Below are positions 29,079 to 43,457 of a DNA stretch of 64,000 bases, one piece after another (the stretch's first letter is position 1; every line of letters begins with the position of its first letter). The notes beneath the pieces are model-generated. The model was not told the origin of the DNA and did no database searches. It worked only from the letters and a program-made list of their open reading frames with translations. Origin of the DNA: Myxococcales bacterium (GTDB lineage Bacteria; Myxococcota_A; UBA9042). Location: assembly GCA_947491025.1 (NCBI GenBank), contig CANLIC010000026.1, positions 1 to 64,000 of the forward strand, read 5' to 3'. The translations under genes were made by a program, and so were the position numbers.

Positions 29079-30059
29079 ATGGCCAGGGAGCCGATCCTCG
29101 ACAACCCGCTGGAGCAATACCTCCGCGAGGTCAACGCCTATCGGCTCTTGACCCGTGACGAGGAGCTCGCGCTGGCTCGCCGCTACCAGCAGACCGGCGA
29201 CCCCGACGCCGCCCGCGCCCTGGTGACGGCCAACCTGCGCTTCGTCGTCAAGGTTGCGTACCAGTTCAGCAACTACGACATCAAGGTCACCGACCTCATC
29301 CAGGAGGGCAACATTGGCCTGATGAAGGCCGTGCAGAAGTTCAAGCCGGACCGCGGCTTCCGCCTCATCAGCTATGCGGTGTGGTGGATCAAGGCCTACA
29401 TCCAGAACTACATCATCAACACCTGGTCGCTGGTGCGCGTCGGGCCAGTGGCGCAGCAGCGCAAGGTCTTGTTCGGGCGGCGCGAGCTGCCAGCACCCGG
29501 CGGCGAGGCCGCAGGGCCCGAGGTACTTGAGGGCGAAGTCGAGGACGGCGGCGAAGGCGAAAGCGAAGGCGAAGGCGAGGCCACCTTCCTGCTCGCCGCC
29601 GAAAGCGCCAGCGCGCCGGCCCGCCGCAAGGCCCGCAAGCCGACGGCCGAGGAGGTCGAGGAGTGGCGCCGCGCCGCATTGGCGGCCCGCCGCGACCTCG
29701 ACCTGGACGGCGCTGTCTCCGAAGACGGCCGGCTGACCCTTGGCGAGACCATCGCCGACGATGAGCCAGGCGCCGACGAGCGGCTCGCCAGCGCGGAGCT
29801 GAGCGCCATGGTCGCCGAGCGCCTGGCGGAGCTGCACAGCGAGCTGAGCGACAAGGAGCTGGTCATCCTGGAGCAGCGCCTGCTCGGCGACGAGACCGTG
29901 ACGCTGCAAGAGGTCGGAGAGCGCTTTGGCATCTCGCGCGAACGGGTGCGCCAGATCGAGGCCAACCTGAAGAAGAAGATCGCCAAGCGGCTTGAAGGCC
30001 TTGCGCCCATTGGGCTTCTGGAGGCGCCGCGTCCGCAAGGCGCCACCGCCAGCCTCTAG
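29079..30059 (+). CDS. rpoH: RpoH-like (sigma-32 family) sigma factor with acidic low-complexity insert
   Basis: A 326-residue RNA polymerase sigma factor. Region 1.2 (DNPLEQYLREVNAYRLLT), region 2 (NLRFVVKVAYQF, DLIQEGNIGLMKAVQKF and the -10 recognition helix FRLISYAVWWIKAYIQNYI) and region 4 (VTLQEVGERFGISRERVRQIEANLKKKI) are intact. Between VAQQRKVLFGRR (about residue 135) and the rest of region 3 (AEEVEEW, about 185) sits a Glu/Gly/Ala-rich insert containing EGEVEDGGEGESEGEGEATF, where other RpoH proteins have a short helical link. Heat-shock regulation is likely, but the altered region 3 makes its promoter set uncertain. The ATG has GGAG upstream. It is divergent from the DUF1844 gene. 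Confidence 0.85.
   Translation: MAREPILDNPLEQYLREVNAYRLLTRDEELALARRYQQTGDPDAARALVTANLRFVVKVAYQFSNYDIKVTDLIQEGNIGLMKAVQKFKPDRGFRLISYAVWWIKAYIQNYIINTWSLVRVGPVAQQRKVLFGRRELPAPGGEAAGPEVLEGEVEDGGEGESEGEGEATFLLAAESASAPARRKARKPTAEEVEEWRRAALAARRDLDLDGAVSEDGRLTLGETIADDEPGADERLASAELSAMVAERLAELHSELSDKELVILEQRLLGDETVTLQEVGERFGISRERVRQIEANLKKKIAKRLEGLAPIGLLEAPRPQGATASL
29548..29580 (+). repeat. GGCGAA-type short tandem repeat inside the sigma factor gene
   Basis: Five imperfect hexamers (GGCGAA/AGCGAA) encode the Gly-Glu/Ser-Glu stretch of the RpoH-like insert. In-frame slippage here would lengthen or shorten the acidic insert without breaking the gene. Confidence 0.65.
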
Positions 30060-30320
30060 CTTCGCGGCCAAAGATGCCCATCTCGGTCTCGGCCCAAGGC
30101 CATCGCTTTTGGGGCGCTGGGCGCTGGGTGCTCGCAGGTGGGCAGGAGCGAGCTTCGCGCTGACCTTCCCCCGCCAAGCCTCTCTTGGTATAGCCGTGGC
30201 GGCGCAGCGCTGACCAAGGGGCAGCGCCCGATCGCTCGGTGCCGAGGCGCCGTGACGCCCGGGAGCGCGGCGAGTTGGCCCCTCCACCGCACACCGCGCA
30301 GCCACGCGTCGGGAGCCACG

Positions 30321-31787
30321 GTGCCTGGACGCTGCGGGACATCGATTCGGGGGGCTCGCGCCCGTTCGCTCGGGCTGATCTGCCTCAGCGCCTGTCTCGG
30401 CGTCGCCTGCTCCGGCCTGAGCCACAAGGTGGATCCCAACCGGGCGCCCCCGGTGGCGGTGCCCGAGCGTTTCCTCTTCGACGGCCAGGGCGGCGTGGCG
30501 GACGCGGGCGCGGCCTTCTGGCGCGTGGTCGGCAGCGCCGAGCTCGACGCGCTCTGCGACGCTGCGCTGCGCGGCAACCTCGACCTGCGCCGGGCACAGG
30601 CGCGGCTGGAGGCAGCCGAAGCCTTGGCGCGGGTGGCAGGCGCGGGGCTGCTGCCGCAGCTCTCGCTCGACGGCAGCGTCAGTCGGTCGCAGCAGAACCT
30701 CTTCCTCGGCCGCGGAGCCGCTGGCGGCAAGCCCCTGACCGTCTCGCAGACCCTGTTTCCGCTCTCGGTCGGCGCCTCCTACGAGGTTGACCTCTGGGGC
30801 CGGATCGGCTCGACGCGCCGCGCCGCTCAGCTCGACGCGTCCGCCAGCCGCGAGGACTTGGATGCGATGGCCATCGGCGTCGCCGGCGGGGTGATGGGCG
30901 CCTACCTCGGGCTTGTCGCTGAACGCCAGACGCACGAGCTCCTGCGGCAGCAGGTAGACACCAACCGCAAGCTGCTCGGGGCGATCGAGCTGCGCTTTGC
31001 CCACGGCCTGGCCAGCATGGTCGACGTGCTCCAGCAGCGCAGCCAGCTCGAAGCGGTCGTCGGCCAGCTGCCCGCGGTCGAGGCCCGCCTGCGCCTGCAG
31101 ACGCAGCAATTGGCGGCCCTGCTCGGTCGTCTGGCGCAGCGCGACGAACAGCTGGCGTCCAAGGCGAGCCTGCCACCGGTGCCGCCGCTGCCGGCCCTTG
31201 GCGTGCCAGCGGCGCTGCTGGATCGCCGCCCCGACGTACGGGCCGCACGCAAGCGCATGTTGGCGGTCGACCATCGTGTCGCCTCCGCCAAGGTCGACCT
31301 GCTGCCGGCGCTGCGCCTCTCGGGCACGACGGGCTTCACCGGTCGCAGCGAACCCCTGTCCTTCTTCGACAACTTCATCTTCAACCTCGCCGCCGGCCTC
31401 TCAGCGCCGCTCCTGGACGGCGGGCGGCGGCGGGCCGAAGTCGCCCGCGTCCGTGCGACCTTGCAGGATGCCGTCTATGCCTATGGTCAGGTGGTGCTGC
31501 GGGCGTTGCAGGACGTCGAGGAGGCGCTTGCGCGCGAGGAGGGCGAGCGAGCCGGCCTCCTGGCGGCCGAGCAGCGGCTGGAGACGGTCCGAAAGACCTT
31601 GGAAGAGGCGCGCTTTCGCTACGCCCACGGCCAGTCCGACTACCTGCCGGTGCTGACGACACTCTCGACCTTGCAAGCGCTCGAGGCCGACAAAATCCAA
31701 CGCCAGCGCGCGCAGTGGTTGGCGCGTGTGGGCCTGATGCGGGCGCTGGCGGGCACGGTCGAACCCGCGGGAGGGCCGGGGCGATGA
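30321..31787 (+). CDS. TolC/OprM-family outer-membrane efflux lipoprotein
   Basis: Outer-membrane channel of a tripartite efflux pump, 488 residues. A signal peptide ends at lipobox GVAC before SG, as in OprM/NodT proteins. The two coiled-coil/strand repeats of the family follow: ALRGNLDLRRAQARLEAAEA, SYEVDLWGRIGSTRRAA, DRRPDVRAARKRMLAVDHRV and SAPLLDGGRRRAEVARVRA. The GTG at 30321 has GGGAG five bases upstream and places the signal peptide at the N terminus; the frame extends further without support. Its stop overlaps the membrane fusion protein start (ATGA), the first of two such overlaps in this operon. Confidence 0.92.
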   Translation: MPGRCGTSIRGARARSLGLICLSACLGVACSGLSHKVDPNRAPPVAVPERFLFDGQGGVADAGAAFWRVVGSAELDALCDAALRGNLDLRRAQARLEAAEALARVAGAGLLPQLSLDGSVSRSQQNLFLGRGAAGGKPLTVSQTLFPLSVGASYEVDLWGRIGSTRRAAQLDASASREDLDAMAIGVAGGVMGAYLGLVAERQTHELLRQQVDTNRKLLGAIELRFAHGLASMVDVLQQRSQLEAVVGQLPAVEARLRLQTQQLAALLGRLAQRDEQLASKASLPPVPPLPALGVPAALLDRRPDVRAARKRMLAVDHRVASAKVDLLPALRLSGTTGFTGRSEPLSFFDNFIFNLAAGLSAPLLDGGRRRAEVARVRATLQDAVYAYGQVVLRALQDVEEALAREEGERAGLLAAEQRLETVRKTLEEARFRYAHGQSDYLPVLTTLSTLQALEADKIQRQRAQWLARVGLMRALAGTVEPAGGPGR

Positions 31788-33030
31788 TGAGCAAAGTGCT
31801 CAAGATCTTGCTGCCGCTGCTGGTGCTGGCCGCCGGCGTGTGGTTCGCCATGCGGCTCAGCGCCAGCAAGCCGGCGGCGCGCAAGGCGACGATCGCCGAG
31901 GCGACCGTGCTGGTCGAGGTCCTGCGCGTGCAACCGAGCCGCGAGGTGATTCAGCTGCGCGCCGAGGGCGTGGTGTTGCCCGATCGCGTGGTCAGCCTCA
32001 CACCGCTGGTCGCCGGTGCGGTCTTGCGCCTCGGCCCGGGGCTGGAGCCTGGGGCCCGCGTCCGAAAAGGCGAGCTGCTGCTGGGCATCGATGACGCCGA
32101 CTTCCGCCTGCAACAAGCGCAGCGCCGCGCTGAGCGGGTGCAAGCCCAGGCGGCGCTGGATCAAGAGCTGGGGCGAGCCGAGGTCGCCGAGCGCGAGTGG
32201 CGGCAGCTGGAGGGGGAAGCGCGCGGCGGCAGCAAGCTCGGCGCGGCGCTGGCACTGCGCAGGCCACACATCGACGCGGCGCGTGCGCGTGTGGCGGCCG
32301 TCGAGAGCGCCATCGCGCGCGGTGAGCTCGATCTCGAGCGCTGCACGCTGGTGGCCCCATTCGACGCGGTCGTCCGCGAGCGCAGGGTCGCAGAGGGTCA
32401 GATGGTCACGCCCCAGACGCCCGTGGCGGTCCTGGTGGCCACCGACCGCGCGTTCGTGCAGGTGTCGTTGCCGCTTGGACAGCTCGACGCCATCGCCGTG
32501 CCGGGGATCGCCGGGGTCGCCGCCGAGGATGGAGCGACGGCCAGGGTGTTCGCCGGCGGGGCGGCCAGCGGCGCCTCGCGGCCGGGCAAGGTGGTGCGGC
32601 TGCTGTCCGATCTGGACCCGCTGGGCCGGATGGCGCGGCTGTGGATCGCGGTGGCGGACCCGCTCTCGCCGCCGCCAGACGCTCCGCTCGCGATGCCACT
32701 GCTGTTCGGCGCGTTTGTCAGCGTCGAGCTACAGGGGCGCTCGCTCGATGGCGTCGTGCGCGTGCCACGTACGGCCTTGCGCGAGGGCGACCGGGCCTTC
32801 GTCGTCGGTGCCGACGACCGCCTAGAGGTGCGCGCGCTCCAGATCGCCTACCGCGAGCAGGACGACGTACTGGTCGCGAGTGGCCTGCGCGAGGGTGACC
32901 GCCTGATCACTGGCGTTGTCCCCGGCGCTGAGCCCGGAATGCGGCTACGCCCACGCCCAACGCCTCCGAGTGCCAAATCGGCCCCAGCCGCTCCGGCGCC
33001 GAGCGACGCAACCGCGACGGGGGCCCAGCC

Positions 33031-33034
<4 letters not shown>
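31784..33034 (+). CDS. RND efflux periplasmic adaptor (membrane fusion protein)
   Basis: A 416-residue adaptor connecting inner-membrane pump and outer-membrane channel. It has one N-terminal membrane anchor (residues about 5-22), a barrel-sandwich/lipoyl half (VVSLTPLVAGAVLRLG, then VRKGELLLGIDDADF), a long helical hairpin rich in Arg/Glu/Ala, the second half lipoyl motif (LERCTLVAPFDAVVRER), a beta-barrel and a membrane-proximal domain. The tail is Pro/Ala-rich. It is coupled to the genes on both sides by four-base overlaps. Confidence 0.93.
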
Positions 33035-36294
<3,260 letters not shown>

Positions 36295-36326
36295 TCGCCC
36301 GGAGTCGACCGGAAAGGATCCCGTGA

Positions 36327-36746
36327 ATGGAACGCCCGAACCCCGAGACCATCGCCCTCTATGACCAGCTGGTGCCTCTGGACCCACGGGTGATTCGCGG
36401 CCAGATGTTCGCCCATCCCTGCGCGTTTGTCGGCGAGCACATGTTCTTTGGCACCTTCGCCCAGACGCTCATCGCGCGCGTCGGCGCCTCGCGCGCGTCG
36501 GCGCTCTGCGAGGAGGGCTTTGCGCTCTTCCAGCCCATGCCGGGCCGGCCCTGGCGCGAGTACGTGCAGTTCGACCCGCGCCACATCGACCTCGACGTCG
36601 CACGCACCTTGGCTTTTGACGCCCTCGAGTCGACCGCGACCCTGCCGCCCAAAGAGCCCAAGGCGCCCAAGGCGCCCAAGGCGGCTGGCAAGTCCAAGGG
36701 CAGCGAGCCCGCTGCAGCGGCCAAGAAGGCGCCGCGCAAGGCTTAG
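36327..36746 (+). CDS. TfoX N-terminal-domain protein with Lys/Ala-rich tail
   Basis: A 139-residue protein. Residues about 20-85 resemble the TfoX/Sxy N-terminal domain (VIRGQMFAHPCAFVGEHMFFGTF, then FQPMPGRPWREYVQFDP). This domain occurs alone in many bacteria with unknown function, apart from competence control in enterobacteria. The last 35 residues are a KAPKAPKAA-type basic tail like histone H1 or nucleoid proteins, so nucleic-acid binding is plausible but unproven. It follows the RND operon by 32 bases and converges with aroF. Confidence 0.72.
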   Translation: MERPNPETIALYDQLVPLDPRVIRGQMFAHPCAFVGEHMFFGTFAQTLIARVGASRASALCEEGFALFQPMPGRPWREYVQFDPRHIDLDVARTLAFDALESTATLPPKEPKAPKAPKAAGKSKGSEPAAAAKKAPRKA

Positions 36747-36762
36747 CAAAGATTCGCGATCG

Positions 36763-37788
36763 CTAGATCGACGCCATCGGCCGGCCCAATGCGGCGGCGA
36801 CGGCCTGCAGTTGCAGCATCATCGCCCGAAAGTCCGCTTCGGTCAGCGCTTGCGGCCCATCGGAGAGCGCGCGCCGCGGCTCCGGGTGCGTCTCGACGAT
36901 GATGGCGTGCGCGCCGGCTGCCACCGAGGCCCTGGCCACCGCCGGCACGAGCGCGCGAACACCGGTGGCATGGCTCGGGTCGGCGACGACGGGCAGGTGC
37001 GACAACGATTGCACGAGCGGAATCGCCGTGACGTCCATGACGTTGCGCGTGGCGTCGTCGAAGCTGCGGATGCCCCGCTCACAGAGCATCACCTGCATGT
37101 TGCCCTCGGCCAGCAGGTACTCGGCGGCGAGCAACCACTCCTTGATGGTCGCCGATGGCCCGCGCTTGAGCAGCACCGGCTTGCCGATTCGACCGATGGC
37201 GCGCAACAGCGCGAAGTTCTGCATGTTCCTCGCCCCGACCTGGAGCACGTCGGCCACCTCGGCGCAGGCGTGCGCGCTCTCGATGTCGATGGCCTCGGTG
37301 ACGATCGCGAGGCCCGTCCGTTCGCGTGCCTCAGCCAGGAGCTGCAGCCCGTCCTCGCCCAGGCCCTGGAAGGCATAGGGGCTCGTCCGCGGCTTGTAAG
37401 CGCCACCGCGCAAGACGGTCGCGCCGGCGGCGCGGACATAGTCGGCGGTGGCAAACAGCTGCTCGCGGCTCTCGACCGCACACGGACCGGCCATCACCAC
37501 CAGCGCGTCGCCGCCGATCTCGGTGCCATTGGCGAGCTTCACGATGGTCGGCGTCTTGCGCCACTCGCGGCTGACCTGCTTGTAGGGCGCGCTGACGTGC
37601 ACGATGTCGTGGACGCCCTCCAGGCCGCGCAGCGGCGTGTCGTCGACGCGGCGGTCATTGCCGACAACGCCGATCGCGACCCGCTGCTGGCCCGGCATGG
37701 GCTGGGCGCGAAAACCCATTCGCTCCACGGTCGCTTCGACCACAGCGATCTGCTCCTGCGTCGCGTCGCCTCGCATCAAGATCAACAT
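36763..37788 (-). CDS. aroF: 3-deoxy-7-phosphoheptulonate (DAHP) synthase, class I-beta
   Basis: First enzyme of the shikimate pathway, joining phosphoenolpyruvate and erythrose 4-phosphate. It has 341 residues: an N-terminal ferredoxin-like/ACT-like regulatory domain (MLILMRGDATQEQIAVVEA) and a TIM barrel with MAGPCAVES, GGAYKPRTSPYAFQGLG, QVGARNMQNF, KRGPSATIKEWL and DPSHATGVRALV. It starts inside the end of trpA (7-bp overlap) behind a strong GAGGAGG, so aromatic biosynthesis genes are cotranscribed. Feedback control through the N-terminal domain is likely but not shown by sequence. Confidence 0.95.
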   Translation of the reverse strand: MLILMRGDATQEQIAVVEATVERMGFRAQPMPGQQRVAIGVVGNDRRVDDTPLRGLEGVHDIVHVSAPYKQVSREWRKTPTIVKLANGTEIGGDALVVMAGPCAVESREQLFATADYVRAAGATVLRGGAYKPRTSPYAFQGLGEDGLQLLAEARERTGLAIVTEAIDIESAHACAEVADVLQVGARNMQNFALLRAIGRIGKPVLLKRGPSATIKEWLLAAEYLLAEGNMQVMLCERGIRSFDDATRNVMDVTAIPLVQSLSHLPVVADPSHATGVRALVPAVARASVAAGAHAIIVETHPEPRRALSDGPQALTEADFRAMMLQLQAVAAALGRPMASI

Positions 37789-38636
37789 TGCGGACCTCCT
37801 CGAGATGGGGTGCCCTGCGCCGGCCGGCCGCTCGCCGCCCGCAGCTCGCCGACAAATGAGCGCACAGCGTTGATCATGGCGGCGGGGTCGCCCAAGTGCG
37901 CCTCGATGCGCCGCGCCACGGCCGAGCCGACGATGGCGCCGTCGGCCCCGGCCTCGGCCACGGCGCGCACCTCCGTCGGCCCTGCGATGCCGAACCCGCA
38001 GAGCAGCGGCAGCGTGGACACGGCCCGAATGCGGGCGATCTCGTGGGCGAGGCCTGCCTCGACCCCCGAGCGCTCGCCCGTCACGCCGACGCGCGCCGCG
38101 ACATAGAGGTACCCGCTGCCAGCGGCCGCCACAGCCCGCAGCCGCGATTCACTCGTCAGCGGCGTAACCAGCAGCACCGCCGCTACGCCGTGCCGACGCG
38201 CGGCCTCGAGCGCCGCCGTCGCCTCTTCGAGAGGCAGGTCGGCGACCAGCACGGCGTCGACGCCGGCCGCGGCACACTCGCCATAGAAGCGCTCCACACC
38301 GCGCTGCAGCACGAGGTTCCAATACACCAGCAGCGACACCGGCACCGCGCTGCGCTCGGCGTGGCGGCGCAGCAGCGCAAAAGCGTCATCGACCCGCACC
38401 CCGGCTCGCAACGCGCGGGTCGCTGCGGCCTGAATCACCGGCCCATCTGCAGGCGGGTCCGAGAACGCCAGCCCGAGCTCGAGCGCGTCGGCGCCGCCCT
38501 CCACCATCGCGCGGAGCAAGCCGTCGCTGGTGTCGAGGTCCGGGTCGCCAAGGACGACGAAGGGCACAATAGCCCCACGCCCTTGCGCCTTTGCGCGGGC
38601 GATGGCAGCGGCGATTCGGGACGGGTCGCTCAGCAA
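37782..38636 (-). CDS. trpA: tryptophan synthase alpha chain
   Basis: Cleaves indole-3-glycerol phosphate to indole in the alpha-beta complex. The 284 residues include the catalytic glutamate and aspartate regions in ALELGLAFSDPPADGPVIQAA (usual IPFSDPLADG) and a divergent YVAARVGVTGER in place of the common VSRTGVTG. GFGIAGPTEVRAVAEAGADGAIVGSA binds phosphate. The start is a TTG with GGAG upstream. trpB, the obligate partner, is not in the window. A TTGCCC/TACACT promoter lies 39 bases upstream, and the gene overlaps aroF. Confidence 0.9.
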   Translation of the reverse strand: MLSDPSRIAAAIARAKAQGRGAIVPFVVLGDPDLDTSDGLLRAMVEGGADALELGLAFSDPPADGPVIQAAATRALRAGVRVDDAFALLRRHAERSAVPVSLLVYWNLVLQRGVERFYGECAAAGVDAVLVADLPLEEATAALEAARRHGVAAVLLVTPLTSESRLRAVAAAGSGYLYVAARVGVTGERSGVEAGLAHEIARIRAVSTLPLLCGFGIAGPTEVRAVAEAGADGAIVGSAVARRIEAHLGDPAAMINAVRSFVGELRAASGRPAQGTPSRGGPQC

Positions 38637-38674
38637 GGTTCTGGACTCCAGCCCCGGTCACCCGAGGCCTTGTC

Positions 38675-38704
38675 AGTGTACTAGTACGATGGTGCAGTGG
38701 GCAA
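38675..38704 (-). promoter_or_regulatory. promoter of trpA-aroF with CTAG palindrome
   Basis: On the minus strand TTGCCC (38704-38699) and TACACT (38680-38675) are 18 bases apart, giving a leader of about 30 bases before the trpA TTG. The perfect palindrome GTACTAGTAC (38678-38687) overlaps the -10 element, where a repressor would block transcription. It shares ACTAGTACG with half of the E. coli trp operator, but TrpR is not expected in this lineage, so the regulator is unknown. Confidence 0.5.
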
Positions 38705-38842
38705 GGGTCGCAAGCGGCGGCGATTGCGCGTCGCGTCTTGGCGGCGTCCGCGGGCCCCGTCGAACGTCGCAGGGCGCACGGCGGCCATACAGGGGCCCGG
38801 AGTGCACGCTCCGCCAGCCATCGCGAGGCCGCAGGTCGCCCT

Positions 38843-41606
38843 CTACCTGGGCGCGATCGCGGCCGCGCAGACCTTGTATTCGGCCGTCCCCGTCACCTCG
38901 TCGCCGGCGTCGATGGTGAGCAGGTTGGCGCGCGCCTCAGAGAAGTGCATCGGCAGCCAGATCATGCCGGTCTGGACCCGTTGGCTGACGTGGACGTCGA
39001 CTTCGATGGCGCCGCGCCTGGTCGAGACCTCGGCCCTGCCGCCGTCGTGCAAGCCGTAGCGGCTGGCGTCGTCGGGGTGGACCTCGACGAAGCAGCCAGG
39101 GTGACGATCGAGCAGGCCCTGCTCTCGCTTGGTCTGGGTGGCGACGTTGTAGTGGTACAAGGTGCGGCCCGTCGACAAGCAGAGCGGCCAGTCGGCGTCG
39201 GGACGCTCGACGCTCGGCCGGTAGTTGACCGGGACCAGCAGGCCCTTGCCGCGCATCGGGCCGCCTTGGTGCAAGAAGTCCGTGCCCTTGTGATCGGCGG
39301 TCGGGCAAGGCCATTGCAGGCCTCCCTCGTTTTCGATGCGCGCATGGCTGATGCCGGCGAACTTGTCGGTGCCGCTGGCCATCTCTTGGTAGATCAGTGC
39401 CGGCGTCAGCGCAGAGGTGGCGACGCCGCGCACGGGCTCGACATCGGACCGCTCCAAGAGCGCCGCCAAGATCTGCCAGTCGGGACGGGCTTGACCGGGC
39501 GGCGGTACCGCCTGGCGCACCCGCTGCACCCGCCGCTCGCTGTTGGTGAAGGTGCCATCTTTCTCGGCGAACGCAGCCGCCGGCAGCACCACGTCTGCCT
39601 GTTTGGCGGTCTCGGTCAGGAACAAGTCCACCACGATCAGCGCGTCGAGCTCACTGACCGCTCGGTCAAGTCCGGCGACGTCTGGCTCGCTGACCAGGAT
39701 ATCCTCTCCGACGACCAGCATCGCTTTGAGGTCGCCGTCGCGCAGGGCGTGCATCATCTGGTTGAGGTTCATCCCCTTGTCTGCGGGCACCTCGCGGCCC
39801 CAGATCGCGCTGTAGCGAGCACGAGCGGCGGGGTCGTCGACCCGTTGGTAGCCAGGCAGAAAGACCGGCGTCGCGCCCGAGTCGTTGGCGCCCTGGACGT
39901 TGTTCTGTCCGCGCAGGGGGTTGAGGCCTGCCGAGCGCTGGCCGAGGTGGCCGGTGAGCAGGACGAGGTTCGACAAGCAGAAGACGTTGTCCGTGCCGTG
40001 CGTGTGCTCGGTGATGCCGAGGGTGTAGTAGATACCGGCCCGCCGCGTGGTGGCGTACATGCGCGCCGCCGCCGCGATGTCGGCGGCCGGAATGCCGGTG
40101 ATGGCCTCGGCGCGGGCCGGCGTCCAATCCGCGACCGACGCCCGCACCGCCTCGAAGTTCTCGGTGTGGGTGTCGATGTAGGTCTGATCTTGCAGGCCCT
40201 CGGCCAAGATCACGTGCGCCATCGCTGAGAGCAGCGCGACGTCGGTGCCAGGCCAGAGCTGCAAGTGCAGGTCGGCCCAACCGCCGAGCCAGGTCTGCCG
40301 CGGGTCGGCGACGATGAGCTTGGCGCCGCGCAGGACGGCCCGCTTCATCTCCATCGCGATGATGGGGTGCGCCTCGGTCGTGTTGCTGCCGATGACAAAT
40401 AGCAGCTCGGCGTCACGAATCTCCGTGATCGCATTGGTCATCGCACCGGCACCGAAGGTGGTCACCAGACCGGCGACCGTGGGCGCGTGTCACGTGGCTG
40501 CACATTGGTGGCAGTTGTTGGTGCCAAAGGCCGCCCGCGCCAGCTTCTGCGCCAAGTAGTTCTCTTCGTTGGTGGCGCGCGAGCTGCTGATGAAGGCCAG
40601 CGCATGGGCGCCATGTCGCGCCTTGGCGTCGACCAGGAGCTCATGCGCCCGGTCGAGGGCTTCATCCCAGGTGCTCGGCACCAGCTGCCCGGTGGCCCGA
40701 TCGCGCAGCAGCGGCACCGTCAGCCGGTCCGGGTGGCCCACATAGCCCGTGGCGAAGCGGCCCTTGACACAGAGGTTGCCGTCGTTGGTCGTCGTGCCGG
40801 GCGGCGGGCTCTGGACCCGAACGATCTGGCCCTTGTCGCGGTCGACGCTGAGGTCCATCTGGCAGCCGACGCCGCAGTAGCCGCAGGTCGTGCGCACCGT
40901 CGGCAGGCTGGCAAGCTCCATCTGCCGCGGCGCCGCCTTCTTCTCGACGAGGGCGCCGGTCGGGCAGGTGTCGACACAGCCGCCACAGAGCTCGCAGGTG
41001 GTGTCGAGCAGGCCGCGCATGTCGGCCGTGACGATGGTCGTCTCGGGACCGCGGTGCCCGACGGCGATGGCGGCCACGGCCTCAACCTCATCGCAGTAGC
41101 GCGTGCAGCGGGCGCAGAGGATGCAGCGGTCAGGCTGGAACTGGATGAAACGGTTCTGGTCCTCGGGTCGCCCGGCGCGCGCAGAGGTGACACTCGGCAC
41201 GCCCTCGGCGACGCCGTGGCGACGCATCGCGACCTCCAGCTCGCTGCCGGGCACGATCTGCTCGGGCTGGTCGGCGGCGTACAGGGCGAGCAAGGCCTGG
41301 CGATGGCGCAGCACGCGGGCGCTGGCGGTCTGGACGTGGAGGCCATCCTGCACCGGGTGGCGGCAGGACGGCACAAGCCGCCGAGAGTCGCTCGACTCGA
41401 CGAGGCACATGCGGCAAGCGCCGGTCGGCTGCAGTCGCTCGTCGTGACACAGAGTCGGCACATCGCAGCCAGCGCGGCGCGCGACCTGCAGCAGCGTCTC
41501 GCCGGCAACCGCTGTGCGCGGCTGGCCGTCGATGTGGACGGTCAGCGTCGACGGCGCGTCCGGCGCCGGGCCGACATCCCGCTCGGCGCGATAGAGCTTG
41601 CGCGCA

Positions 41607-41617
<11 letters not shown>
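38843..41617 (-). CDS. fdhA: NAD-type formate dehydrogenase, catalytic (alpha) subunit, selenocysteine-containing
   Basis: A molybdopterin formate dehydrogenase of 924 residues, read through an in-frame TGA at 40490-40492 as selenocysteine (residue 376). Without readthrough it would appear as two genes. Domains in order: 2Fe-2S ferredoxin (CDVPTLCHDERLQPTGACRMC), a NuoG-like Fe-S region, two 4Fe-4S motifs (CILCARCTRYC, CELCGGCVDTCP), the Mo-enzyme cluster motif CGYCGVGC, then the bis-MGD core. The Sec site reads CHQCAAT-U-HAPTVAGL, as in E. coli FdhF (U-HGPSVAGL). A SECIS-like hairpin follows. It is coupled by an 11-base overlap to the NuoEF-like subunit. The direction (formate oxidation or CO2 reduction) cannot be told. 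The selenium incorporation genes must lie elsewhere. Confidence 0.93.
40460..40478 (-). promoter_or_regulatory. bacterial SECIS element of fdhA
   Basis: On the minus strand GGTCGCC-GGTCT-GGTGACC forms a seven-pair stem (one G-U) with loop GGUCU, beginning 11 bases after the UGA codon. The E. coli fdhF SECIS has the minimal hairpin GGUUGCAGGUCUGCACC with the same GGUCU loop bases and the same 11-base distance. This loop is the SelB-binding determinant. The element lies inside the coding sequence, as expected in bacteria. Confidence 0.88.

Positions 41618-43457
<1,840 letters not shown>

Noticed and set aside
36760..36780. GCGATCGC palindrome after the TfoX-N gene as a terminator
   Set aside because: The stem is short, has no loop and no T-run; common restriction-site-like palindromes occur by chance at this GC content.
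40490..40492. Frameshift or nonsense mutation splitting fdhA into two open frames
   Set aside because: The stop is TGA at the conserved Sec/Cys active-site codon, the reading frame continues without shift, and a SECIS hairpin follows at the correct distance.
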